DNA of 36,948 bases, from the NCBI GenBank assembly GCA_019747875.1, contig JAIEQI010000224.1:1-36948 (forward strand), read 5' to 3'. The notes beneath the pieces are model-generated. The model ran no database searches and was not told the origin of the DNA. It saw only the letters and a list, made by a program, of their open reading frames with translations. Made by a program: the position numbers and the translations under genes. Position 1 is the stretch's first letter. Each line of letters begins with the position of its first letter. The DNA comes from Candidatus Obscuribacterales bacterium. GTDB taxonomy: Bacteria > Cyanobacteriota > Vampirovibrionia > Obscuribacterales > Obscuribacteraceae. This document shows positions 22,668-29,654 of this stretch, piece by piece.

Positions 22668-23711
22668 TCACATATTCGCGAGCTTATCGAGCACTTCTTC
22701 GTTCGGCAGGATGTACGAGAGGTAATCCTTGACCGGGAAGAAGTTGGGCGCCGGGCGCGAGATGATCCGCTGGAGGTCGTCCTGCGGAATCTGCGCGTTG
22801 GCGTCCGGTGCGGCTCTGCCCTTTTCGAGCATTGCCGGCGGCACCGCTTTCGGTGCTGATGCGGCTCCGAGCTTGTAGTCCTTCGCTTCCATCGGAGCGT
22901 CAGCCTTCTTGTCGGGCTGCACTTCTCCGGAAGGAAGAACCTCGCGCACGAGACTGCCGGTCTCGCTGTAGTCGCGCGCCTGGCGCAGTGCCGGTTCGCT
23001 GGTCGGGAAGACCCAGTGTTGCTCGAACCAGACCGTTTTGCCGTCAGGGCGGTAGTAGCGCACATGCCAGCCCCGATCTCCGTAGTTGTTGGAGATGGTC
23101 ATGTCATAAATGCGCTTGCCGTCGCGCGTGAAGACTTCGAACGGGCCGTAGGTAGGACCGCCGTCGGCGACCACCTGAACACGGACCGTCTTGCCGTCTT
23201 CGTAGAAGACCGCGGGCTTACCGGACGGACCGGCAGGCGTCCAGGTGAGCTGCGTGCCATCGGCAAGATGCTCGACGACGAAGCTTTTGCCGCTCTCGCG
23301 AATCACTTCGCGTTCCAGTCGCCCGTTGCGGTCTTTGAACCTGGTGATCACCTTGTCGCGCGAAACGAAGATGCGCTCGATGCTCGAGCCATTCTTCGCT
23401 TCGTAGAGCAGCTTGGTGATCTTGCCGAAGTTGTTGCGCTCGCGAGTGCCGACGCCGTCCTTGAAGACGACCTCGGTCTTGAGCTCGCCGGCAACCGGGT
23501 CCATGTGACGGCGGATGATGGAGATGCCGCTGCCTTCCGGCTGCGGTTCGTCCTTGATGGTGAGCTTGGCTGACGTGACCGGCGGCAAGTTGGTCTTGAC
23601 CGCAGTCCCACCGCCGACCTGCTTCGTGTCATCACCGGCAATGTTTACGCCGACTGCCAGGGTTGCGGCGAGCAGCATCGCTGCAATCGCAATCCGTTGC
23701 TGATTTTTCAT
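22668..23711 (-). CDS. secreted protein with MORN/YD-like short repeats
   Basis: The 347 residues begin with a signal peptide (KNQQRIAIAAMLLAATLAVGV). Between about 125 and 270 the chain repeats a short unit with the sense aromatic-x-D-G-x-x-x-x-x: FKDRNGRLERE, LADGTQLTWT, YEDGKTVRVQV, FTRDGKRIYDM, YRPDGKTVWFE, YSETGSLVRE. This resembles MORN-variant or YD-type beta repeats found in exported surface proteins. The C-terminus is a Pro/Ala-rich linker and a short helical end (EEVLDKLANM). Exported or periplasmic; function unknown. It is the only clearly secreted member of the GC-rich island. Confidence 0.75.
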   Translation of the reverse strand: MKNQQRIAIAAMLLAATLAVGVNIAGDDTKQVGGGTAVKTNLPPVTSAKLTIKDEPQPEGSGISIIRRHMDPVAGELKTEVVFKDGVGTRERNNFGKITKLLYEAKNGSSIERIFVSRDKVITRFKDRNGRLEREVIRESGKSFVVEHLADGTQLTWTPAGPSGKPAVFYEDGKTVRVQVVADGGPTYGPFEVFTRDGKRIYDMTISNNYGDRGWHVRYYRPDGKTVWFEQHWVFPTSEPALRQARDYSETGSLVREVLPSGEVQPDKKADAPMEAKDYKLGAASAPKAVPPAMLEKGRAAPDANAQIPQDDLQRIISRPAPNFFPVKDYLSYILPNEEVLDKLANM

Positions 23712-23726
23712 GCTTTGCTCCAGTAT

Positions 23727-24377
23727 CTAGCGCTTCTCTTGCGCTTTCAGAGTCAGGAACTCTCTGTCGACAGCTTCTGAGCTGACGCAGAGTTGCGGGG
23801 TGCTTGCACGAGCCTGCTCGAACCAGAGCCAGTGCCCGTGCGGGTCTTCGTGCACGAAGAACGGTTGCTCGACGCGCGTATAGGATGCGCAAGCTTCCTT
23901 GATGATGCGGAAGCCTGCGTGCGGGAATAACTTCAGCAGCCCGGCGACGGTGGAGCGGACGCAGAGATCCGTGTTCACTCCGCAGACACGGAACATGTCG
24001 GTCGGGTAGTTGAAGTCGAAGCAGGCTTCCATGACTTCGACGCAGCCGTTGTCGAAGGCTTTCACTCGCGTGAAACAACGCGGTGCGTAGCCGTCGACAA
24101 GCTTGAGCAGGCGCGGGTAAACATTGCCGCGTCGCCATGGCTCAGTGCTGAGGAAGAGTACTGCCCATCCCATCTTGCGAGCACGTGTGATTTGACGTTC
24201 CACTGCTTGGAGCAGCAGTTCGCTATTCGCAGCTTGCTCTCCGGTCAGCATATCCACCACAATCAGTGTGGTATCGGCACGTATCTCCGCAGCGGTGAGC
24301 GCATGCGGGTCGAGCACCAGTGGCTTCGCTTCGCCAGCAAAAGAGCCGGAGGCGAAGTAGTCATCTCGTAAGAACAT
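23727..24377 (-). CDS. isochorismatase-like hydrolase
   Basis: GGAGGTG upstream of ATG 24377 sets the start; the product is 216 residues, the normal family length. The triad is visible: Asp42 (IVVDML), Lys106 (TRVKAFDNGC) and Cys139 in VCGVNTDLCV, the cysteine of the cis-peptide segment. These enzymes hydrolyse amides or vinyl ethers (nicotinamide, N-carbamoyl compounds, isochorismate). The SSTEPWRRG-type loop near residue 78 and FDNGC instead of the common F-x-x-T-x-L do not point to a known subgroup. It shares strand and spacing with the islands's unknown genes, so it could have a role in small-molecule or cofactor turnover there. Confidence 0.85.
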   Translation of the reverse strand: MFLRDDYFASGSFAGEAKPLVLDPHALTAAEIRADTTLIVVDMLTGEQAANSELLLQAVERQITRARKMGWAVLFLSTEPWRRGNVYPRLLKLVDGYAPRCFTRVKAFDNGCVEVMEACFDFNYPTDMFRVCGVNTDLCVRSTVAGLLKLFPHAGFRIIKEACASYTRVEQPFFVHEDPHGHWLWFEQARASTPQLCVSSEAVDREFLTLKAQEKR

Positions 24378-24436
24378 TGCTTCACCTCCGGTGTTTGTGT
24401 TGGAGAACCTGAGCGCGGATTGTTCCGCGCGTAGGC

Positions 24437-25435
24437 TCAGCTGTTGCTGGCGTCGATCAGCGTGCCGCGCTTCACGAGGATCTCGCACATGTGCGCGCGG
24501 GTCGCGAAGCGGCGACCTTCGTTCAGTGCCTTGTCAGCCGCTCGCATGTCGATCTTCTCCAGGTGACCCTTGACGGTGCCCAGGGCAGCCAGTGAGGACT
24601 GCTTGAGCTCGGTCGAGTCGGCGGCGAAGGCGACGAAGCCCGGCAGGATGGTGGAATCGCTCTTCTCGTCGGCGATGCGCAGGGTGCGCGGTGCCGTGCC
24701 ACTGTGGGCGGTGAAGTTGCGATTCGCCTCGGCGAGGCTGTCGAGGTAGAAGTTCGCGTGGCGAACGTTCATATCGAGCTGATGTTGCAGGCTGAACGCG
24801 TTGTCGACGGCGGCGCGGATGTCCGCATCGACGGCGACTTGTCCGCCCCGGACCATCAGGCCGGCGAACGGCTGCGACGCTTCCAGGACGCGCATGTAGG
24901 CGTCGCGGTAGGCGCTGACATTGAAGTCACGCTTCTCGAGCAGGTCGATCTCGCCGACGATGCGCTCGTTGACGCCCTTGAAGGAGCCGGCGATGGTGGT
25001 GAAGCAGCGTGGGGCGAGATTCAGTTGGTCCATGTTGTCCTCCGCAATAGCGTTGAGAACGACGTCCGTCGGGAGCGTCGTGACGGTGTCGAGGTCGCGT
25101 CCGTCATGTGCATTCGGCTCGGCGACGGAGCGGTTCTCGGCACCGAAGCGCAGGAGCGGGTGCACGAAGCGGTCCATCATGGCTTCGGACAGGGGGGCGC
25201 CGACGGGCTCTTCGAGCGGGTTTCGCGTGGCGAAGAGGAAGTAACCGTCCGTCTTGCCTCCGTGGTTGTAATCGCCGCTGGTCGGTAGCGCCTCGGCTTG
25301 CGCGTGACGCTCCTGCTCCAGATGCTCGTGTCCCACTTGGCCGATGGCGTCAAGGATGTCGTTCACCGGCGTGCCGTGCGGACCGCTCTTGATGATGATG
25401 CGCTTGCCTTCGGGACGCTTGCTGTTGTCGGTCAT
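24437..25435 (-). CDS. MoxR-like AAA protein lacking the P-loop
   Basis: The 332-residue product carries GYFLFATRNPLEEPVGAPL and SEAMMDRF (about 64-89), a clear match to the sensor 1 and arginine-finger stretch of MoxR ATPases (F-x-I-A-T-x-N-P-x-E-x-x-G-x-x-P-L-x-E-A-x-x-D-R-F). Upstream, VNDILDAIGQVGHEH could correspond to the helix after Walker B, but no G-x4-GK-(S/T) is present in the first 60 residues, nor in another frame of the neighbouring 600 bases, which belong to a different gene. The C-terminal EGRRFATRAHMCEILVK resembles the lid segment with G-R-x-x-V-T-x-x-D. CGGAGAAATT precedes ATG. It cannot bind ATP in the usual way; it may be a partner subunit or a degenerate remnant. Confidence 0.66.
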   Translation of the reverse strand: MTDNSKRPEGKRIIIKSGPHGTPVNDILDAIGQVGHEHLEQERHAQAEALPTSGDYNHGGKTDGYFLFATRNPLEEPVGAPLSEAMMDRFVHPLLRFGAENRSVAEPNAHDGRDLDTVTTLPTDVVLNAIAEDNMDQLNLAPRCFTTIAGSFKGVNERIVGEIDLLEKRDFNVSAYRDAYMRVLEASQPFAGLMVRGGQVAVDADIRAAVDNAFSLQHQLDMNVRHANFYLDSLAEANRNFTAHSGTAPRTLRIADEKSDSTILPGFVAFAADSTELKQSSLAALGTVKGHLEKIDMRAADKALNEGRRFATRAHMCEILVKRGTLIDASNS

Positions 25436-25536
25436 TCGAATTTCTCCGTTCAGATTCTGGTGGGGCTTGTAATCAAAACAGGCACCACAGGGCAGTGGTG
25501 CTAAGGATCGGGCTGCCGAAGCTGTCCGTTCCGGAG

Positions 25537-26013
25537 TTAGTCGAAGGGGAGCCAGTTGATGCGGCTCCGGATGTGGTAGTGCGCGAAGCCGCCGGTGATG
25601 GTGAGCGCGGTGAAGACCACGACCATGCCTGGCAGCAGAACGATGTTGCTGTCAGTGATGGCATAGATGGCGCCGACGCTGACGCCGAAGAGGACACCAG
25701 GTACGGCGCTCCAGTAGGCAAGCAGGCGCGGCAACGTCCACCAGGTTCCACGCTTCCAGTATCCGCCGGGCAGGAACTCGATGTAATCGTCGGCGCTGCG
25801 GCGACGATCCATCTTGACCGCTTCGAAGGTCATGCAGGCGCCGACGGCAGACATGGTTGCGAAGAATTTCAGCATCCACATCTCGACCGGGCTGCCGATG
25901 GACATGATGATGGCGCTTCCGACGAAGATGCCGGGAATGGTCGCCAACGCGATACAGCTGAGCTTTGCCAGACCAAAGATGACCTGGAAGACGAGCGTGT
26001 TTTGCAGTTGCAT
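25537..26013 (-). CDS. four-helix membrane protein
   Basis: The frame is open from 26049, but AAGGAACGG before ATG 26013 gives 158 residues. Hydrophobic segments at about 5-24, 27-45, 96-120 and 125-145, with a charged loop between the second and third (KMDRRRSADDYIEFLPGGYWKRG). No family recognised. It lies 100 bases upstream of the MoxR-like gene on the same strand. A MoxR ATPase paired with a small membrane protein would not be unusual, but no von Willebrand-type partner is seen. Confidence 0.72.
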   Translation of the reverse strand: MQLQNTLVFQVIFGLAKLSCIALATIPGIFVGSAIIMSIGSPVEMWMLKFFATMSAVGACMTFEAVKMDRRRSADDYIEFLPGGYWKRGTWWTLPRLLAYWSAVPGVLFGVSVGAIYAITDSNIVLLPGMVVVFTALTITGGFAHYHIRSRINWLPFD

Positions 26014-26041
26014 GTGATTCCGTTCCTTGCGTGTTCGTGGT

Positions 26042-26344
26042 TCAGTCAATCACCAGTTCCAGCCCCAGGCGGGAGGCGACTGCCTCCGCCAGGGCGAGAA
26101 CCTTGTCGTCGTCTTCGGTCCAGAGTTCGAAGCCTGAAAGCCCCTCCGTCTGGACCTGGTTGAAGACCAGTGGAATGCCCGAGCCAACTTTCAGCTCGTT
26201 CACAGTTGCGTTGAACTCCCAGCGCTCCGAGTCAGGCAACTCGAAGAAACAGGGGCGGTGAGGTACGAAGCCAGTGTCTCCTGCCAGCTGTTCGCCGAGC
26301 AGGAACCACTGGTCTCCGGTGTAGCGAGTCAGTCGAAGCCTCAT
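26042..26344 (-). CDS. small hypothetical protein
   Basis: A 100-residue protein starting at ATG 26344 behind AGGAGGTG. It reads as mixed alpha-beta: MRLRLTRYTGDQWFLLG, then FFELPDSERWEFNATV, and a C-terminal acidic helix DDDKVLALAEAVASRLGLE. No signal peptide or membrane segment, no catalytic motif. No family recognised. Confidence 0.72.
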   Translation of the reverse strand: MRLRLTRYTGDQWFLLGEQLAGDTGFVPHRPCFFELPDSERWEFNATVNELKVGSGIPLVFNQVQTEGLSGFELWTEDDDKVLALAEAVASRLGLELVID

Positions 26345-26356
26345 TTCACCTCCTGT

Positions 26357-27187
26357 TTAGCTGGCGGCCGCTGACGACGCCGGCTGGTAGCGACCAGCCT
26401 TGATGTCGGCGTAGCGCTGACCGGCGACGCACTCAGCGAAGATCGGGCAGCGTTCGCACCAGAAGCCGGGCTTGGCCGGGAACGAATTCTCGGCAATGTA
26501 ACCACGGATCTTCTCGATCTTCGCCTTGACCTCGGCCAGCTGCTGGCTGACACGACCACGGCTGAACCAGTACTGGTACTCGGTCTTGCTGCCCCAGTAG
26601 TGGAGCACCAAGCGCACCTTGCCGGTCCAACCGAGGGCCTGGCTGACGACCAGACCGAAGAAGTAGCCCTGGTCGCGGTCCTTCTTGCGCGGCGGGCGGC
26701 CGGCAGTTGGGTCGTAGAAACCCTTCTTGCCGTCCGTGATTTCCAGGACTTCCTCTCCGTCGACTTCGACGAAGCGGATGCCATCCGGGCGCGCGCAGAG
26801 CTTGCAGTCAGCGTCGGCGAAGTACCAACGATAAGTCACCTCGCCACGCTTGGTCTTGCGCGTGACTTTGGCGGTATCGTTCTCCTCCATCTCGGCCGCG
26901 TTGGCAGCGACGCGCTCGATCTCCTGGCTGGCGATCTGGCGGTCTTCCGGAGCGAGCTGCTCGAGCTCCTTGGTCATCAGCATCTTCACGACGCGGCTGT
27001 CCTTGCCGTGCTCTTTGATGGCGTGCGTGATCTGGCCGATGACCTCGTCACGGTTCGCCACAGCGCTGTCGTCCTGACTCTCCGCGAGGAACTTCTCCGG
27101 GCAGAGGTCGATGGCGCAGAGCTGCGAGAAGGCGATGCTGCTGACGTTGCTTTGCAGCATCCTTCGGGTTCTTTCGATGATTTTCAT
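26357..27187 (-). CDS. Cas4/AddB-like PD-(D/E)XK nuclease with a putative Fe-S cluster
   Basis: The 276-residue protein shows the RecB/Cas4-type layout: N-terminal SQLCAIDLCPEKFLAE with a Cys-Pro (Cys29) like S-x-x-x-x-x-C-P-x-x-F; ITHAI (His55) for motif I; ARPDGIRFVEV with Asp135; VLEITDGKKG (149-155) for the (D/E)-x-K strand; RDQGYFFGLV (Gln173, Tyr175) for the Q-x-x-x-Y motif; and a C-terminal CERCPIFAEC (Cys244, 247, 253) that, with Cys29, would bind a 4Fe-4S cluster. Such nucleases trim or cleave DNA ends in recombination or CRISPR spacer acquisition; there is no cas gene or array in the window. AAAGGAG before ATG. No helicase gene is adjacent, so it is a stand-alone enzyme. Confidence 0.85.
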   Translation of the reverse strand: MKIIERTRRMLQSNVSSIAFSQLCAIDLCPEKFLAESQDDSAVANRDEVIGQITHAIKEHGKDSRVVKMLMTKELEQLAPEDRQIASQEIERVAANAAEMEENDTAKVTRKTKRGEVTYRWYFADADCKLCARPDGIRFVEVDGEEVLEITDGKKGFYDPTAGRPPRKKDRDQGYFFGLVVSQALGWTGKVRLVLHYWGSKTEYQYWFSRGRVSQQLAEVKAKIEKIRGYIAENSFPAKPGFWCERCPIFAECVAGQRYADIKAGRYQPASSAAAS

Positions 27188-27436
27188 AGCTATTCTCCTT
27201 TGGGTTTCTAAAGTGTGGGTCTAGAAGTGAATCTCCTAGAATTCCCCAGCAAAGCCCCATTCCCGGCTTTGCCAGCACCGGAATTTCACCGGCCCCACCG
27301 CAGGTTGGTTGCGGATAGAGGATTTCGATTCAAGCCAAGCCAAAGCACCAGGGCGACCGCCTGTAATTGCTCTCCGCAAGTGAGCAATCACAAGCTAGTC
27401 GCTGGCTGGCGCTGTCAGCTTGTCTTTTAGGTCGAA
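27188..27436. other. intergenic stretch with two imperfect inverted repeats
   Basis: About 250 bases with no gene. Two imperfect stem-loops are visible: TGTAATTGCTC with GAGCAATCACA (27362-27391) and ACAAGCT with AGCTTGT (27390-27423). Neither has a T run, so termination of the gene at 27437-27868 is uncertain. Confidence 0.5.
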
Positions 27437-27868
27437 CTACTTGCCGTTGCAGTTGTCGTTGAGCTCGTCGTCGACGCGGCGGCTGTTCGGCTGAGTGTTC
27501 GGCAGACCGTTGTGACGGCGAGTCTCGCTGTCAGTCCAGTTCTGAGCCGGGAACTTGCCGATCAGGCGGTGAGCGTTTTCGCCCGAGTCGAGGATGTGGC
27601 GTTCCGCCAGGAGCGTTCCGCCCTTCATCCACTTTGGTTTCGTGCCGAAGACGAGTTCGTCGAAGGTACCGCCGTTCTTGGTCACCTGCCGAACGAGGTA
27701 GTCCTTGCTTTCGTCGAACTTGTCGGTCGTCATCACACGGACGGCGATCATTCCGAGTTGGTCGTCCATGCGGGTGCAAGTGAACGCTTCACGGCGAGAA
27801 GCGAAGAGAGTTGCGAGCAACTTGCCACCACAGTTGAACAGAACGACGGTTTCGATTTGCGACTTCAT
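27437..27868 (-). CDS. hypothetical protein, 143 residues, first gene of the GC-rich island
   Basis: ATG 27868 follows AAGGAGG. The protein begins with strands (IETVVLFNCGGKLLATLFASRRE, MIAVRVMTT), carries a basic middle (FGTKPKWMKGG) and a polar, Asn/Asp/Arg-rich disordered end (RRHNGLPNTQPNSRRVDDEL). No family recognised. The ribosome binding site lies inside a 12-base palindrome CTCCTTAAGGAG (27873-27884), which could hide it in a hairpin. Confidence 0.72.
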   Translation of the reverse strand: MKSQIETVVLFNCGGKLLATLFASRREAFTCTRMDDQLGMIAVRVMTTDKFDESKDYLVRQVTKNGGTFDELVFGTKPKWMKGGTLLAERHILDSGENAHRLIGKFPAQNWTDSETRRHNGLPNTQPNSRRVDDELNDNCNGK

Positions 27869-28507
27869 GAGAGACCTCCTTAAGGAGTTGTTTTTGGCCA
27901 GTGCGGAAGCACAGGCAGGTCAAACATCACGAAGGGAACACCCCGACGTGTACTAAGCCAAAGCTCTGCTTGCGGACAGAGTTTCAGCATTAAGTCCAAG
28001 GGAAATCACAGACAGCAGTCAACCGACTCAGTCGATGAGTCAGGTGAGATTGAGGAAGGAAAGCGAAGATTTAGGTGTGGAGCCTGCTGCGTGTGAAAGG
28101 GAGGGATATAGAGATATACTTCCGACCCTAGGCGCTAGGGCCTGGCGGTATCAAGATCTTTGTTTTGATCAGGCCTTAAAGCAAAATTGGACAGAGTCGC
28201 TTCGATTGAGATCCTTGACAACCCGCCGTCTTGAGCACTCTTGGGGGTACAAAAAGGGGTACCTGTAAAGATGGCTGTGCGTCGCTTAGGACGCGTATTT
28301 CACGCACTTTTTGAGCATGTTCATGATGTGACTAACTTCGCGCAAACTCTAATGTGAGACCCACCGCCATCCGCGCTAGGGCGTTACGTGTCCGCGCCTG
28401 CCTGCATATGCCTGGGTAACGTTTTAGTCGCCACAATCTCGACACAACTCGATCATTCGATGACCACGCCAAAAGACTATTGTCAGTGTGTTTTGGAGGG
28501 AAGAATT
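27869..28507. other. intergenic region at the upstream edge of the GC-rich island
   Basis: About 640 bases without a confident gene. A 77-codon plus-strand frame (28035-28268) has no ribosome binding site and unconvincing composition. The GC-rich character drops away here, so the change in composition coincides with the likely promoter region of the whole minus-strand island. A short hairpin AGCTCTG/CAGAG... is at 27961-27984. Confidence 0.5.
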
Positions 28508-28720
28508 ATGCCATTTGGAGATGCTTTCGGGGGTAACGTTGACGAGCGCGAGGCAAGGTGGCTTTTGAGCCAAGGAGGCAAAGAATTCGAGCAGGAACTT
28601 GTCCAACGCTGGCAAGCACGATCTGCCGCAGAACGTCGCAGTTTAGCGGATCATTTGTTTGTGGACACTGAAGCTTCGGAAAAATTTGACCTGCCGAAGA
28701 TTGAGTTGTTTGTTAAGTAA
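28508..28720 (+). CDS. small hypothetical protein, 70 residues
   Basis: GGAGGGAAG eight bases before ATG 28508 is the strong start within a longer frame (from 28388). The product (MPFGDAFGGNVDEREARW...) is soluble and helical with a Glu/Arg-rich middle (EFEQELVQRWQARSAAERR) and ends in KIELFVK. No family recognised. Its stop overlaps the end of the convergent thrB gene by eight bases. Confidence 0.66.
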   Translation: MPFGDAFGGNVDEREARWLLSQGGKEFEQELVQRWQARSAAERRSLADHLFVDTEASEKFDLPKIELFVK

Positions 28721-29654
28721 CGGCCAGCTCGCGAAGTCCTTCACGATCTGCTCCGAAGCTCAATATATTTAGAGTTGAATCGTCAGCTAGCAATGATTGG
28801 CTAAGCTCCTCCATCACGTTGTCCAGGTACTTTTCCAGTACGATTATTGCAACGGAAGGCCCAGCACCGCTGAGGCACGAGCCGATCACTGGCGATTCAT
28901 TCAGCGCCGATCGTACCTTTGCCAAAAGTGGCACGTGCTCGCTACGGTAATCTTCGTGAAGCCGGTCGTATAGCGCTTCTCGCATTGCTGCTTCATCGCT
29001 GCGAGCTACCGCTGAAACCAACAAAGCGGCTCGCTGCAAGTTGAAAGTTGCATCGATATGACTGACGCTTTGAGGCAGGCAGGCGCGCATTGCTTCCGTA
29101 TTCAGGCGGTAGCTTGGAATAACGAATATCATCTTCCAGCGATCAGGCCAGTTGAGTTGTTTGGCTATGATCCTTTCACCGTCTATGGATCTGGCGCAGA
29201 CAACAAAGTCGCCGAGCAAGCTGGCGGCGAAGCCCTCACTATGCCCTTCCAGAAGAGTTGCTTCGGCGAGAAGATCTGGTGGATTCGGTATGCGATCTTG
29301 AAAAACATAAGCTCCCCAGAGTGCTCCGAGAATAGCTGCACTACTGCCGCCCAGTCCACAGCCGAGCGGAACTTCCGACTCAATTTCGAGCCTGATGTTG
29401 TGCATGAGATCCGGATTCTCGTGCCATATTGATTTGAGAACGCGGTACAAGAGTGCGTCAACATCATCCGGTTGACTGCGCTTCTGCACTGCGCCTTTGA
29501 AAGTGATGAACGGAATTGACGGATCGTTTCGATCCAAAAGACTGACAGTTACCTTGCAGTAAATCGATAAGGCTAATGCGAAGCTATCGAAGCCTGGTCC
29601 GATGTTGCTGATGCTTCCAGGGATCTGGAGGCTGAGCCTCTTAAGTACTGTCAA
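28713..29654 (-). CDS. thrB: homoserine kinase
   Basis: A GHMP-family kinase of 313 residues: motif 1 PGSISNIGPGFDSFALAL (12-29), the ATP-binding motif 2 VPLGCGLGGSSAAILGAL (95-112) and motif 3 SCLSGAGPSVAIIV (about 253-266). The P-G-x-x-x-N-x-G-P-G-F-D block is diagnostic of ThrB, which phosphorylates L-homoserine with ATP to O-phosphohomoserine in threonine synthesis. The start is TTG 29654, six bases after GGAGG, and overlaps the stop of the upstream diguanylate cyclase gene in TTGA, so translation is coupled. The usual partners thrC, hom and asd are not in the window; placement at the end of a signalling operon is odd. Confidence 0.92.
   Translation of the reverse strand: MTVLKRLSLQIPGSISNIGPGFDSFALALSIYCKVTVSLLDRNDPSIPFITFKGAVQKRSQPDDVDALLYRVLKSIWHENPDLMHNIRLEIESEVPLGCGLGGSSAAILGALWGAYVFQDRIPNPPDLLAEATLLEGHSEGFAASLLGDFVVCARSIDGERIIAKQLNWPDRWKMIFVIPSYRLNTEAMRACLPQSVSHIDATFNLQRAALLVSAVARSDEAAMREALYDRLHEDYRSEHVPLLAKVRSALNESPVIGSCLSGAGPSVAIIVLEKYLDNVMEELSQSLLADDSTLNILSFGADREGLRELAVT

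Noticed and set aside
24500..24700. Possibility that the MoxR-like protein is a C-terminal half of a split gene
   Set aside because: The frame begins at a good ATG with its own ribosome binding site, and the 600 bases upstream encode a different protein; no P-loop is found in any frame there.
26357..27187. A CRISPR-Cas locus suggested by the Cas4-like gene
   Set aside because: No repeat-spacer array and no other cas gene occurs in the window.
28035..28268. 77-codon plus-strand frame
   Set aside because: No ribosome binding site and no recognisable composition. Left as intergenic.
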